From assembly GCA_019114465.1 (NCBI GenBank), contig DXFM01000031.1, positions 62,001-126,000 on the forward strand: a stretch of DNA of 64,000 bases, read 5' to 3'. The notes beneath the pieces were generated by a model. That model was not told the origin of the DNA. It was given only the letters and a program-made list of their open reading frames with translations, and did no database searches. A program made the position numbers and the translations under genes. Source of the DNA: Candidatus Lachnoclostridium avicola (GTDB taxonomy: Bacteria; Bacillota; Clostridia; Lachnospirales; Lachnospiraceae). Shown piece by piece: positions 20,099 to 29,151 of the stretch. How positions within the stretch are numbered: position 1 is the first letter of the stretch; every line of letters begins with the position of its first letter.

Positions 20099-20938
20099 TC
20101 ACAGAGCCATAACTACGCCGCCGTCATTGGCATACACGGTGGATACCCCTGCGGTCTCCGTAACAACGACCTCCTTAAACTGTGCCTTGCCGCACATAAT
20201 AGACCGCACCAGCTCCGCCCGGGCGGGATTGTTGCAGTGGGCGATGACCAGCCGCTTTCCGGCGGTGTCCCCCGCCTCCTTCAAAGCGATCTCGCACATG
20301 CGGTTTAAAGCCTTCGTGATGCCTCTGGCCTGATCCAGCTTGATGATGGTTCCCTCGTTGGCCCCCATCACCGGTTTGATATTCAGAGCCGTGGCGAAAA
20401 ACGCCTGCAGGCCGGTGAGCCTGCCGTTCTTCCGGAGAGTATCCAGGGATTCCAGCACGAAATAAGTCTTCATCTTCATCCGGTAATCCATCACCTGCTC
20501 CACAATCTGGTCAAAGGGCACGTCCTTTTCGCACAGCTCCTGGAGAAACAGGGCGATGTTCAGCTGACCGGCGGACGCGGAGTGGGAACCCACCACAAAG
20601 ATGTTCTTGTCTTTTCCGTGCTCCTCCTCGTAGAGCTGCCTGCCCAGCTCGGCGCTGCCGTAGGTGCCGCTCAAGTGTTCCGAAAGGGTCACTACAAAAA
20701 TATTGTCGGCATCGCATTCGTAGGCTTCCTTAAACGCCTCCGGCGAAGGACAGGCCGTCCTGGGACACTCCGGACAGTTTTTTACCAGCTCGAGGAAATG
20801 CTTCTGGTCAAAGGTCTCATCGTCCACCACCTGGACATTCCCCACCTGAAGAGTCAGGGGAATGAGCTGAAAATGGGGATCCTTTTTCTGTTTTTCTGTC
20901 AGATCCGTGCAGCTGTCGCCGATAATTTTGTAGTTCAT
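20099..20938 (-). CDS. DegV family fatty-acid-binding protein
   Basis: 279 aa from the ATG at 20938 (GGAGG 6 nt upstream; two upstream ATGs are less well placed). Start YKIIGDSCTDLTEKQ and VVGSHSASAGQLNIAL are DegV landmarks; the C-terminus VYANDGGVVMAL is also typical. DegV/FakB proteins hold a fatty acid for phosphorylation by FakA; no fakA is in the window. Monocistronic by appearance, with its own promoter. A second DegV paralogue lies at 45126. Confidence 0.92.
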   Translation of the reverse strand: MNYKIIGDSCTDLTEKQKKDPHFQLIPLTLQVGNVQVVDDETFDQKHFLELVKNCPECPRTACPSPEAFKEAYECDADNIFVVTLSEHLSGTYGSAELGRQLYEEEHGKDKNIFVVGSHSASAGQLNIALFLQELCEKDVPFDQIVEQVMDYRMKMKTYFVLESLDTLRKNGRLTGLQAFFATALNIKPVMGANEGTIIKLDQARGITKALNRMCEIALKEAGDTAGKRLVIAHCNNPARAELVRSIMCGKAQFKEVVVTETAGVSTVYANDGGVVMAL

Positions 20939-20988
20939 CATATGCCTCCATGCTTCCATATTTTAAGATGTAGTTTTGATTACTACTT

Positions 20989-21017
20989 ATTATAGCATCG
21001 CTCCGGCATATTTTCAA
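20989..21017 (-). promoter_or_regulatory. Promoter of the DegV gene
   Basis: Reverse strand -35 TTGAAA (21012-21017), 17-nt spacer, -10 TATAAT (20989-20994), about 50 nt ahead of the start codon. Confidence 0.75.
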
Positions 21018-21072
21018 CTTATCCGTGACATTTTATCCATATATTTTCCAGCGGAGCCCTATCCGCTGATCC

Positions 21073-22251
21073 CTACTCGCTTCTCAGGGCGTCGATGGGG
21101 TTGAGCTTCGCCGCCCGGCTGGCCGGCATATATCCGAAGAACAGACCGATTCCCACGGAAACCGAAAAGGAGATCACGATGGCGGTAAAGGTGGGCGGAG
21201 AATCGATTCCCATAGCTTTTCCGATGAGGACGGAAGCCACAGATCCCAGCACAATGCCGATGACGCCTCCGATGGAGCTGGTCATAGCCGCCTCGATGAC
21301 GAACTGCTGCATGATCACTCCCCGCTTCGCCCCCAGGGCCTTGCGGATGCCGATTTCCCTGGTCCGCTCCGTCACCGACACCAGCATGATGTTCATGACG
21401 CCCACGCCGGCCACCAGAAGGGAGATTCCGGCGATGCCGCCCAGCATGGCGGACATCATTCCGATCTGTTCATTTAGGGAGTCCAGCAGCTCGCTGTTGG
21501 CGTTCACGTTGTACAGATCGTCGTTCTGGAAGGTTTTGTAGAGAAAGCTTTCCAGCTGGCTGGTGCACTCGGAGGTGTTGTCCGTGGTGACGGACGTAAA
21601 GATATAGCTGCTGATGGACCCGTCCCTGGTCAGCTTCGTGGCGCTGGAGTAGGGGATCCAGACAAAATCGTCGCTGCCCCCCTCGTCCAGATCATCCTCA
21701 TCCTGCCGTTCCACCACGCCGATGATCTTGAAAGCTTCTCCGTTGATCTTCAGCGTCTGACCCAGGGCGTCCTCAGGACTGCCGAACAGCTCATAGGCCA
21801 CGTAGTACCCGGCCACGCAGGTCTTCTGCCGGGAGACTATATCAGAATAGGAAATATTTCTCCCCGCCGCCAGCTGATAATCCCGGATGGTCAGATAGTC
21901 CTCGCTGTAGCCGCCGATGCTGGTAGCGTCCAGGGATTCATTTCCGTATTTCACCACACCGGCCACATTCACCACCGGCGTCATTTCCTCGTAAAGATCC
22001 GTGTGCTCTTCAAAAAACTCATAAGTGTCATCCACATCAAGGGAACGGGAGGGAAGATTGATCACGCTGACGGAAATCTGGTTTACTCCCATATCGGCAA
22101 AGCTCTCCATCACCGACGACATGTATCCGTTTACAATGCTCACCAGGATGATCACGGCGGCGACGCCGATGATGATTCCCAGCATGGTGAGAAAAGACCG
22201 CATCTTGTTCCCCAGGATGCTCTTGATGGCCATTTTAAATGATTGCAGCAT
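21073..22251 (-). CDS. MacB-type ABC transporter permease (FtsX domain)
   Basis: 392 aa. One N-terminal helix (MRSFLTMLGIIIGVAAVIILV), an extracellular MacB-like domain (about 45-260), and three C-terminal helices of the FtsX fold (ISLLVAGVGVMNIMLVSVTERTREIGIRKA is diagnostic). Works with the ATPase at 22235 and the HlyD-type protein at 22977 to export peptides, lipids or drugs, or as a mechanotransmission device. The start overlaps the ATPase stop by 17 nt. Confidence 0.92.
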   Translation of the reverse strand: MLQSFKMAIKSILGNKMRSFLTMLGIIIGVAAVIILVSIVNGYMSSVMESFADMGVNQISVSVINLPSRSLDVDDTYEFFEEHTDLYEEMTPVVNVAGVVKYGNESLDATSIGGYSEDYLTIRDYQLAAGRNISYSDIVSRQKTCVAGYYVAYELFGSPEDALGQTLKINGEAFKIIGVVERQDEDDLDEGGSDDFVWIPYSSATKLTRDGSISSYIFTSVTTDNTSECTSQLESFLYKTFQNDDLYNVNANSELLDSLNEQIGMMSAMLGGIAGISLLVAGVGVMNIMLVSVTERTREIGIRKALGAKRGVIMQQFVIEAAMTSSIGGVIGIVLGSVASVLIGKAMGIDSPPTFTAIVISFSVSVGIGLFFGYMPASRAAKLNPIDALRSE

Positions 22252-22942
22252 AATCTTTCACATCTCCGTCAAAATTAATCTTTCCATCGTAAATCCGCAC
22301 CACCCGCTTCGCCTCCACGGCAATGGAGTTGTCGTGGGTGATCATCACAATGGTATTTCCCTCTTCATTGATCTTCTTCAAAAAGTCCAGCACTTCCCGG
22401 CTGGTACGGGAGTCCAGAGCTCCCGTGGGCTCGTCAGCCAGGATCAGGGAGGGATCCCCCGCCAGAGCTCTGGCGATGGAGACCCTCTGCTGCTGTCCTC
22501 CGGAGAGCTGGTTGGGCATATTTCTCCACTTTTCTTTCAGCCCCACTTTCTCCAGGGACTCCATAGCCCGCTCCCGCCGTTCTTCCCTGCCCACTCCCGC
22601 GTAGAGAAGGGGCAGCTCCACATTTTCCAGCAGGTTTAACTTTGGCAGCAGATTGTACTGCTGGAAGATAAATCCGATCATTTTGTTGCGGATGACGGCC
22701 AGCTGGTCGTCGCTCATGTCGCTTACGTCCTCGCCGCCCAGATAATAGCTGCCTTCTGTAGGTACGTCCAGCGCCCCGATTATGTTCATCAGCGTGGACT
22801 TTCCGCTGCCGGATTTTCCCACAATGGCCACGAATTCTCCTTTGTAGATGGTGAGGGTGATGCCGTCGTTGGCCCGCACCTCCTCATCTCCCATATGGTA
22901 AATCTTATAGATATCTTTCAGCTCTATGAGCGGTTCCGCCAT
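22235..22942 (-). CDS. MacB/LolD-type ABC transporter ATPase
   Basis: 235 aa from the ATG at 22942 (AGGAGG upstream; the in-frame extension to 23020 lies inside the preceding gene). Walker A GKSGSGKST, Q-loop FIFQQYNLLPKL, signature LSGGQQQRVSIARAL, Walker B LILADEPTGALD and the switch His in MITHD are all present. It powers the permease encoded next to it. Confidence 0.95.
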   Translation of the reverse strand: MAEPLIELKDIYKIYHMGDEEVRANDGITLTIYKGEFVAIVGKSGSGKSTLMNIIGALDVPTEGSYYLGGEDVSDMSDDQLAVIRNKMIGFIFQQYNLLPKLNLLENVELPLLYAGVGREERRERAMESLEKVGLKEKWRNMPNQLSGGQQQRVSIARALAGDPSLILADEPTGALDSRTSREVLDFLKKINEEGNTIVMITHDNSIAVEAKRVVRIYDGKINFDGDVKDYAAII

Positions 22943-22976
22943 AGCACTTCCTCCTATCTGTCTCAGTCCGCTTATT

Positions 22977-24722
22977 CTATCTGGGGCCCATGCCGCCACC
23001 GCCTCCGGGAGCGCCGCCACCGCCGGGCCCGCCTCCCATACCGCCGCCCATGCCGCCCATGGGCATCATGGAAGCGCTGCTGTCGGTGCTGGACTCATCC
23101 ACATAGACCTCGTCTCCCTCGGACAGGCCGCTGGTGATCTCCACATACTCGTCGCTGATCAGGCCGGTCTCCACCTCCACAGAACGGAAGCCGGCGGGCA
23201 CACCGGGCTCTGCCTCCGCGGACGGATCTTTCACATAGACCCGGTTGCCCCGCATGAGGGAATCCGCGGGAATGGCCAGCACGTCTGTGGCCTCATCCAG
23301 GATAATGGTTCCCGTCACGTTCATGCCGGGGATCAGATCTCCCGCGTCGTCCAGGGTCACAGTCACCGGATAGTTGGTGACCCCGTTGGAATAGGAGCCG
23401 TTGATGCTCACATTGGTCACTGTGCCGGTGAAGGTCTGCCCTTCAAAGGCATCCGCCACCACCTGTACCTTCTGTCCCACTTCCACGCTCTGGATATCCA
23501 TCTCGTCAATGGACATCTCAAAGGTCAGTTCCGACAGGTCATAGATAATGGCCAGAGCGGTCTCCGAGCTGGAATCTCTGGTGATGGTCTCTCCGGCGTT
23601 TACATTTTTTACAATCACCTGTCCGGAGATGGGGGCGGTGATGGTGTAGTTGTCGTAGGTGTCCTGGGTACTCTCAATGCTGTTCTGGGCGTTCTCCACC
23701 TGCTGCTGGGCGGAATCCACACTGCTCTTGTAATTTCGCATCATCCGGTCCGCAGAGCTGGCGGTCATGGAAAACAGAGGAGTTCCCTCCGTCACGTAAT
23801 CGCCCTCCGACACCAGCACGGCCTCGATCTCCACCGTAGAATCCAGATCCTCCGCCGTCATGGTGGTCTCCACGGAAGGCTCAAAGGTTCCCTCCTCCAC
23901 GCAGGTCATATCCCCCACGGTCACCACCGCCATGTGGGAGGTGGTCAGACCTCCGGGGTTGGTCACCTGGACATGGACGTAGCGGACGATTCTGCCGCCG
24001 GTGATGGTCTCATCCATGTTGGAGACGGAAGTCACCGTTCCCGTGAGCATCTCCCCCGTATCCGTCAAAGTTACGGTGCACTCCGTCCCCGGGGCGATAG
24101 CCGCCGCGTCGGCGGAGAGGAATGGCACCTTCAGCTTCATGGTGGTGTCGTCGTAGATGTCCGCCACCGTAGTACCGCCGCTCACCCGGTCTCCCGCCTC
24201 AATATAGAGATTGCGGATGTAGCCGGACCGGGTGGATTTGTATGTATTTCCGGAAAACTTGGACTGGGCTTCATTGTAGTCCGCCTGGGCGTCCGCCAGG
24301 TCATCCTGAGCCCGCTGCAGGCTGTTCTGGGCGGAAGTGACCTGAGATTCCATGGAGGAACTGTCAATCTGGTAAAGCACCTGCCCCTCCGTCACCTGGT
24401 CCCCTTCCTCAAAATCTGCCGACAGCACTTCTCCCTCCACCAGGGATGTCACCGTATAAGAATCCTTCGCCGACAGGCTTCCCGAAGCGGAAAGGGTGGA
24501 TGTAATGTCCTGGCGGGCAGCCACGGCCGTCCGCTGAGCCTGGGACTCGGTGCTGGCCGCCTGCTGCCGTCTCTGCAGGAAAATGGCTCCGCCGATGATC
24601 AGAACCGCGATCACCGCGCATCCCACAGCCAGCTTCTTTTTCCCTGCCTTTCTCTTCGGGGATTTCTTCGCCGGCTGCTCCTGGCCCTCCGTCTTTTTTC
24701 TGAATAAATTAGGCATTTTCAT
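22977..24722 (-). CDS. MacA/HlyD-type membrane fusion protein with Gly/Met-rich tail
   Basis: 581 aa. An N-terminal membrane anchor (AVGCAVIAVLIIGGAIFLQ, about 31-49); biotinyl-lipoyl-like halves flank a coiled coil (MESQVTSAQNSLQRAQDDLA, and QQQVENAQNSIESTQDTYDN); a beta-barrel follows; the last 35 residues are Gly/Met/Pro-rich (MMPMGGMGGGMGGG...). It is the adaptor of the MacAB-like pump. Preceded by the SLH gene with a 34-nt gap. The flexible tail is unusual but common in clostridial homologues. Confidence 0.9.
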   Translation of the reverse strand: MKMPNLFRKKTEGQEQPAKKSPKRKAGKKKLAVGCAVIAVLIIGGAIFLQRRQQAASTESQAQRTAVAARQDITSTLSASGSLSAKDSYTVTSLVEGEVLSADFEEGDQVTEGQVLYQIDSSSMESQVTSAQNSLQRAQDDLADAQADYNEAQSKFSGNTYKSTRSGYIRNLYIEAGDRVSGGTTVADIYDDTTMKLKVPFLSADAAAIAPGTECTVTLTDTGEMLTGTVTSVSNMDETITGGRIVRYVHVQVTNPGGLTTSHMAVVTVGDMTCVEEGTFEPSVETTMTAEDLDSTVEIEAVLVSEGDYVTEGTPLFSMTASSADRMMRNYKSSVDSAQQQVENAQNSIESTQDTYDNYTITAPISGQVIVKNVNAGETITRDSSSETALAIIYDLSELTFEMSIDEMDIQSVEVGQKVQVVADAFEGQTFTGTVTNVSINGSYSNGVTNYPVTVTLDDAGDLIPGMNVTGTIILDEATDVLAIPADSLMRGNRVYVKDPSAEAEPGVPAGFRSVEVETGLISDEYVEITSGLSEGDEVYVDESSTDSSASMMPMGGMGGGMGGGPGGGGAPGGGGGMGPR

Positions 24723-24756
24723 CTTCTCTGCGCTCCCTTAGTTTGATTTGATTTGA

Positions 24757-25866
24757 TCAGTCCACATCCTCATCCACATAGTCCAGCACCGTGTAGGTCT
24801 CATTGTCGTTTCCGTCGGTGGAAGTGGAGTAAATCAGGGTGATCCGGTCTCCCACCTCCAGCGTTCCGTACATGGAGAAGGCAAACTGCATTTCTGAGCT
24901 GCCTAACAGGTACCGGTCCCCATTGTCCAGCTCCACCTCCGTGGGGGTCATCACATCGCTGGAATTATAATAAATATGGGTGATATATCCGTTGACCACA
25001 TTCCGGTCGGAATCTCCGTCCGCCGACTCGCTGTAGGCCCACACCGTCTTGGCGCTGGAATTATAGTAGATCACCAGATATCCGGTGTTCAGATAAGATT
25101 TGAAGGTCTCCATCTCCACCGCCGTTCCGTTTACAAAGAAGTTGGCCTCGTTCATGCCGAAGGGCATGCTCTCCACAAACCGGCTCCAGCTGGTCACCAC
25201 CTTCGGCCCCTTCAGGCTGTTGTCCGCCATGGCCAGAGGATTGATCTCCCCGTCGGAGGTGAGCTCGCAGCCCAGAATCGATCCGTAGATGCCGGAACCG
25301 TTTTTCGGCTCCGCCTTTAACAGATTGTAAAACAGGTTGATGCAGTCCTCCTTCGTCAGGGTGTCCGACGAACTCTTCCCGATCTCATCATTTAAATCCA
25401 GGTATTCAAACATGCTCATGCGCCCGCCGATCTGGTCTCCTGTGAAATCCTCGCTGGTGTAACCTAAAAGGGCCAGAACTCCCCTGGCCGCTTCCTGCAG
25501 GGTTACGTACTGGTCCGGACGGAACACGCCTCCAAGATATCCCACCATCCATTCATTGGAGGCAGCGATCCTCACATAGGAAGCGTACATATTGTCCTTG
25601 GGCACATCGGCGAAAACAGAAACCGTACTGCGGTCCGACGTAATATTGCGGTATTCCGACGCATTCACCAGCATCTGGGCAAACTGGGCTCTGGTCACCG
25701 GCTGATAGATCCCCGTCAGATCCATAATTCCGGAAATTCCTATCACTTTCTTTCTCAGCTCAAACTCTGTGGAAGAGGAAGACGCCGCCTCCGCTTCCAG
25801 AGGAGGCGTCACTGCCATCAGAACAGAAGCCGCCGCCAGAGAAAATGCTACCATCTGTCTTTTCAT
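24757..25866 (-). CDS. S-layer-homology (SLH) domain surface protein
   Basis: 369 aa. Signal peptide 1-27 (MVAFSLAAASVLMAVTPPLEAEA). Two or three SLH-like motifs follow (TGIYQPVTRAQFAQMLVNAS near 53-72; FADVPKDNMYASYVRIAAS near 87-105; DQYVTLQEAARGVLALLGY near 119-137). The C-terminal 170 residues are beta-rich and unassigned. SLH domains bind wall polysaccharide. As first gene of the pump operon it may tether or sense at the wall; that is inference. Confidence 0.85.
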   Translation of the reverse strand: MKRQMVAFSLAAASVLMAVTPPLEAEAASSSSTEFELRKKVIGISGIMDLTGIYQPVTRAQFAQMLVNASEYRNITSDRSTVSVFADVPKDNMYASYVRIAASNEWMVGYLGGVFRPDQYVTLQEAARGVLALLGYTSEDFTGDQIGGRMSMFEYLDLNDEIGKSSSDTLTKEDCINLFYNLLKAEPKNGSGIYGSILGCELTSDGEINPLAMADNSLKGPKVVTSWSRFVESMPFGMNEANFFVNGTAVEMETFKSYLNTGYLVIYYNSSAKTVWAYSESADGDSDRNVVNGYITHIYYNSSDVMTPTEVELDNGDRYLLGSSEMQFAFSMYGTLEVGDRITLIYSTSTDGNDNETYTVLDYVDEDVD

Positions 25867-25950
25867 TTATCTGCTCCTTCCGTTTTAAGTCTCTGCCTGT
25901 TGCTGTTCATCTTAAATTAATCTCAAGCTGCTATAACTATAAGTTCCGTA

Positions 25951-26002
25951 GCTGAAAGGAAGCTGAAATTCACAAAAAATTCAAACTTCAGTTTCTTTTC
26001 AG
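25951..26002. promoter_or_regulatory. Symmetric response-regulator boxes between divergent operons
   Basis: GCTGAAA occurs at 25951 and 25962 (11-bp period), and the mirror TTCAG at 25987 and 25998 (11-bp period). Thus a direct-repeat pair faces another pair, as expected for OmpR/PhoB-type dimers serving both divergent promoters. The right pair overlaps the expected -35 of the RR gene, whose extended -10 TGCTATACT ends at 26013; the left pair lies upstream of TATAGT (25936-25941, reverse strand) for the SLH-pump operon. Confidence 0.65.
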
Positions 26003-26073
26003 CGTGCTATACTATGATGTAGATAATCCGAAGGGAGTATTCCGCCTGAAACGGCGAGAAGGAGAATTTTTGT

Positions 26074-26748
26074 ATGAGAATATTGATTGTGGAAGACGAA
26101 AAACGGCTGGCCATGACCCTGAAGGATCTTCTGGAACAGGCCGGCTACCAGGCAGACATGGCCTTCGACGGAAATGACGGATTGGAGCTGGCAAAAAGTG
26201 ATATTTACGACGCGGTGATCCTGGACGTCATGCTGCCCCTGCTCAATGGATTTCAGGTCCTGAGGGCTCTCCGGGCCAGCGGCCGGATGACTCCGGTGCT
26301 CATGCTCACCGCCAGAGGAGAGCTGGCCGACCGGGTAAACGGCCTGGATTCCGGCGCCGACTACTACCTCACCAAGCCATTTGAAAACGAGGAGCTGCTG
26401 GCTTGTCTGCGGACCATCCTGAGACGTCAGGCCGCCATCGTTCCCGACTTTCTGGAATTCGGGGACCTGGTCTTAAATCCTGCCGCCTCCCAGCTCTCCT
26501 GCGGGGAAAAAAGCGTGACCTTAAGCTCCAAAGAGCTGGAGCTACTCACCGTCCTCTTTAAAAATACAGGGCAGTTTATCTCCAAAGAGACTCTGCTGTT
26601 AAAGGTGTGGGGGTATGACGCCAGCGTCAACGGCAACAGCGTGGAGGCTTACGTCTCCTTTATCCGGAAGAAGCTCTCTCTGCTCCAGTCCGCCGTGTCC
26701 GTAAAGGTGGCCCGCAATATCGGCTACCGGCTGGAGGTCCGCCCATGA
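26074..26748 (+). CDS. OmpR-family response regulator
   Basis: 224 aa. Receiver domain 1-115 with acidic pair (E8, D9), phospho-acceptor in YDAVILDVMLPLLNG (about D51) and conserved Lys in YYLTKPFENEELL; C-terminal winged helix 130-222 (LSSKELELLTVLF, then VEAYVSFIRKKL). Its stop overlaps the kinase start (ATGA). Divergent from the SLH-MacAB operon, its probable target. Confidence 0.94.
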   Translation: MRILIVEDEKRLAMTLKDLLEQAGYQADMAFDGNDGLELAKSDIYDAVILDVMLPLLNGFQVLRALRASGRMTPVLMLTARGELADRVNGLDSGADYYLTKPFENEELLACLRTILRRQAAIVPDFLEFGDLVLNPAASQLSCGEKSVTLSSKELELLTVLFKNTGQFISKETLLLKVWGYDASVNGNSVEAYVSFIRKKLSLLQSAVSVKVARNIGYRLEVRP

Positions 26749-28058
26749 TCCGCCGCCTCCGATGGAAATTCGTGACCATCCTCATGGCCGTCATCTCCCT
26801 GTTTCTGGTCATCATCCTGACCACCATGTACTATACCAATAAAATGGGGTATGAGCAGCGCAGCATGGGAATGCTGCAGATGGCCCTCCAGGATTCCAGG
26901 GAACCCAGACGCGATCCCAGATTTTCCGGTGGGGAGACAGGTGGGGAGACGGCGCCGGAACCGCGGCCGGATCAGGACCGCCAGTCAGCGGGGCCCCCCG
27001 CCCAGGACCGTTTTCCCGTGCTGGTGGCCGAGCAGGACGGGGAGGGAAATGTCCGCATCCTGCTCAACCGGATCTATCAGCTGGACGAGGATGATGTGGG
27101 CTCCCTGATCCGCCAGGCCTCCCAGCAGAACCGGCGGGGAGGGATCCTGACCAGACAGAGTCTCCGCTTCCTGCTGGACCCGGACTTTCCCGACGGCTCC
27201 GTCCGCTATGCCTTCGCCGACATCTCCCAGGAACAGTACGCCCTCCGCTGGCAGATCATCTATTCCTTCATCATCGGCTTTCTGGCCCTGGCCGCCTTTC
27301 TGGCTGTGTCCGTCTGGCTGTCCCGGTGGGCCACCAGGCCCACGGAGGAGGCCTGGCAGGCCCAGCAGCAGTTTGTCTCCGACGCCTCCCATGAGCTGAA
27401 GACGCCCCTCACGGTCATTCTGGCCAATATCAGCCTTTTAAAACAGTCCCCGGGAATCACAGACCGGGACGACTGTATGAGGATCGACCACATCGACTCC
27501 GAGGCCTCCCGCATGAAGCTGCTGACGGAAAGCTTGCTGACCCTGGCCAGAAGCGACGGTTCTTCCCGGAAGAAGACCGAGGATTTCACTCCCCTGGACT
27601 TCAGCTATCTGGTGGAGAGCTGCGTCTCCACCTTTGAGCCGGTGGCTTTCGAGATGGGGAAATCCATCTGTTCCCACATCGCCGAAAAACTCACGGTAAA
27701 CGGCAGCGAGGCAAAGCTGCGCCAGCTGGCGGATATCCTTCTGGACAACGGCTGCAAATACAGCCGGGACAAAAGCTGCATCCAGGTAAATGTAAAGCAG
27801 GAGGGATCGGAGGCGGTATTCTCCGTGACCACCGAGGGGCCCCCTCTCCGACCGGAGGAATTAAAACAGCTCTTCCGGCGGTTTTACCGGGCGGATCCGT
27901 CCCGGGGAAAGGTGGAAGGATTCGGTCTGGGACTGTCCATCGCCCAGGCCGTCTGCGCGGAACATAAAGGAAAGATCACTGCATCCACCGACGGGGTGGG
28001 GGCCAATACCTTTACGGTACGCCTCCCCCTCTGCCGAAGGGACAGTGATCTGAAATAA
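26745..28058 (+). CDS. Sensor histidine kinase
   Basis: 437 aa. Two membrane helices (about 9-28 and 166-188) enclose an extracellular sensor of about 135 residues with a polar, Arg/Pro/Gln-rich segment. The HisKA motif is DASHELKTPLTVILANISLL with His near 216; the HATPase has N-box DILLDNGCKYSRD and G2 box GFGLGLSIAQAV. No clear HAMP. Partner of the response regulator overlapping its start. The link to the neighbouring pump suggests sensing of an antimicrobial or envelope stress. Confidence 0.92.
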   Translation: MIRRLRWKFVTILMAVISLFLVIILTTMYYTNKMGYEQRSMGMLQMALQDSREPRRDPRFSGGETGGETAPEPRPDQDRQSAGPPAQDRFPVLVAEQDGEGNVRILLNRIYQLDEDDVGSLIRQASQQNRRGGILTRQSLRFLLDPDFPDGSVRYAFADISQEQYALRWQIIYSFIIGFLALAAFLAVSVWLSRWATRPTEEAWQAQQQFVSDASHELKTPLTVILANISLLKQSPGITDRDDCMRIDHIDSEASRMKLLTESLLTLARSDGSSRKKTEDFTPLDFSYLVESCVSTFEPVAFEMGKSICSHIAEKLTVNGSEAKLRQLADILLDNGCKYSRDKSCIQVNVKQEGSEAVFSVTTEGPPLRPEELKQLFRRFYRADPSRGKVEGFGLGLSIAQAVCAEHKGKITASTDGVGANTFTVRLPLCRRDSDLK

Positions 28059-28087
28059 ATCTGCTGTATAGAAACTGTATTTAACCT

Positions 28088-29008
28088 CTACATGGGAACC
28101 GCGTTCAGCGCCATGGCCACAATGGGAATGGTGATCAGGGACAGCAGGGTGGACGTCATAATCAGCTCTGACGCAAACTTGTAGTCCCGGCCATATTTCT
28201 CCGCCAGCATGACGGTGGTGCTGGCCGCCGGCATGGCCGTAAGAAGAACGCTCACCTTAATGCTCAGCTCGTCCAGAGGGAGCTTCCAGAGCAGGATTCC
28301 CACCAGAAGGGGGATTAACAGCAGCCGGTAAAAGCTGTAGACAATGGCATCCTTATTCAGCATCTCCCTGGGCTCCACATCGCTTAAAATCGCCCCGATA
28401 AGCATCATGCTCAGAGCCGTGCTGCACCCGCCGATCTGCCCGATGGTGGCGCTTAAAGGCGACGGCAGGTAGATCCCCGCGGTGTAGGCGGCCATAATGG
28501 CAAGCCCCAGAAACACGGCGATGATGCAGGGATGGGTGAGCACCTTTTTTACCACCTCGCGGCTGCTGACAGTGGTAAACATGGACAGGCCGTAGGACCA
28601 CATGAACACTCTCTGGGGCAGCAGAAACACAGACGCGTAGAGCAGTCCCAGGGAACCGTAGACGGCGGAGGCCACCGGCATGCCGATAAATCCGGCGTTG
28701 GACACCATGGTGGCGTATTTCAGACAGATCTTTTTGTCTTCCTCCGCGTTCTTATAGAAAAAGCGGTTCCACACCCAGTAAAAGAACTGGATTCCGCAGG
28801 ATATGAGAAACACGTTTAACGTGGAGATCAAAATATCCGGGGACAGCCCCATCTCAAAGGACTGGAGAATGGAGCAGGGGAGCACCACCATCAGGATCAC
28901 ATCCACCAGGTGGTCTCTGGTCTCCGTGTTAAGCACGCCTTTCTTCCCCAGCACAAATCCCACAACGGCCAGCAAAAAAATCTGTATCTGCAGTTCAATC
29001 ATTTCCAT
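28088..29008 (-). CDS. AEC-family (auxin efflux carrier-like) permease
   Basis: 306 aa with about ten hydrophobic helices. Family features are FLLAVVGFVLGKKGVLN at the start, two inverted five-helix halves, and GFIGMPVASAVYG in the first half. Bacterial AEC members export organic acids such as malate; substrate not deducible. Monocistronic, convergent with the kinase gene 30 nt away. Confidence 0.87.
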   Translation of the reverse strand: MEMIELQIQIFLLAVVGFVLGKKGVLNTETRDHLVDVILMVVLPCSILQSFEMGLSPDILISTLNVFLISCGIQFFYWVWNRFFYKNAEEDKKICLKYATMVSNAGFIGMPVASAVYGSLGLLYASVFLLPQRVFMWSYGLSMFTTVSSREVVKKVLTHPCIIAVFLGLAIMAAYTAGIYLPSPLSATIGQIGGCSTALSMMLIGAILSDVEPREMLNKDAIVYSFYRLLLIPLLVGILLWKLPLDELSIKVSVLLTAMPAASTTVMLAEKYGRDYKFASELIMTSTLLSLITIPIVAMALNAVPM

Positions 29009-29151
29009 GGTTATCTTCCGCCTCTTCTTTCATTTTCTCTCTCCAGACATTCTAAAAAAAATGAATATAATTGTAAACCTATTTTTTAGGATATTTAATA
29101 TTAACATCTTTCATATTTCACTGGAGACTGCTGCGAAATGAAAAGGCGTTC

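Noticed and set aside
22926-24707. Long open frame antisense to the adaptor gene
   Set aside because: It mirrors the codon pattern of the membrane fusion protein on the other strand, lacks a family motif and a well-placed ribosome site. The same holds for the antisense frames at 40850-42934, 54669-56228 and 30699-32120.
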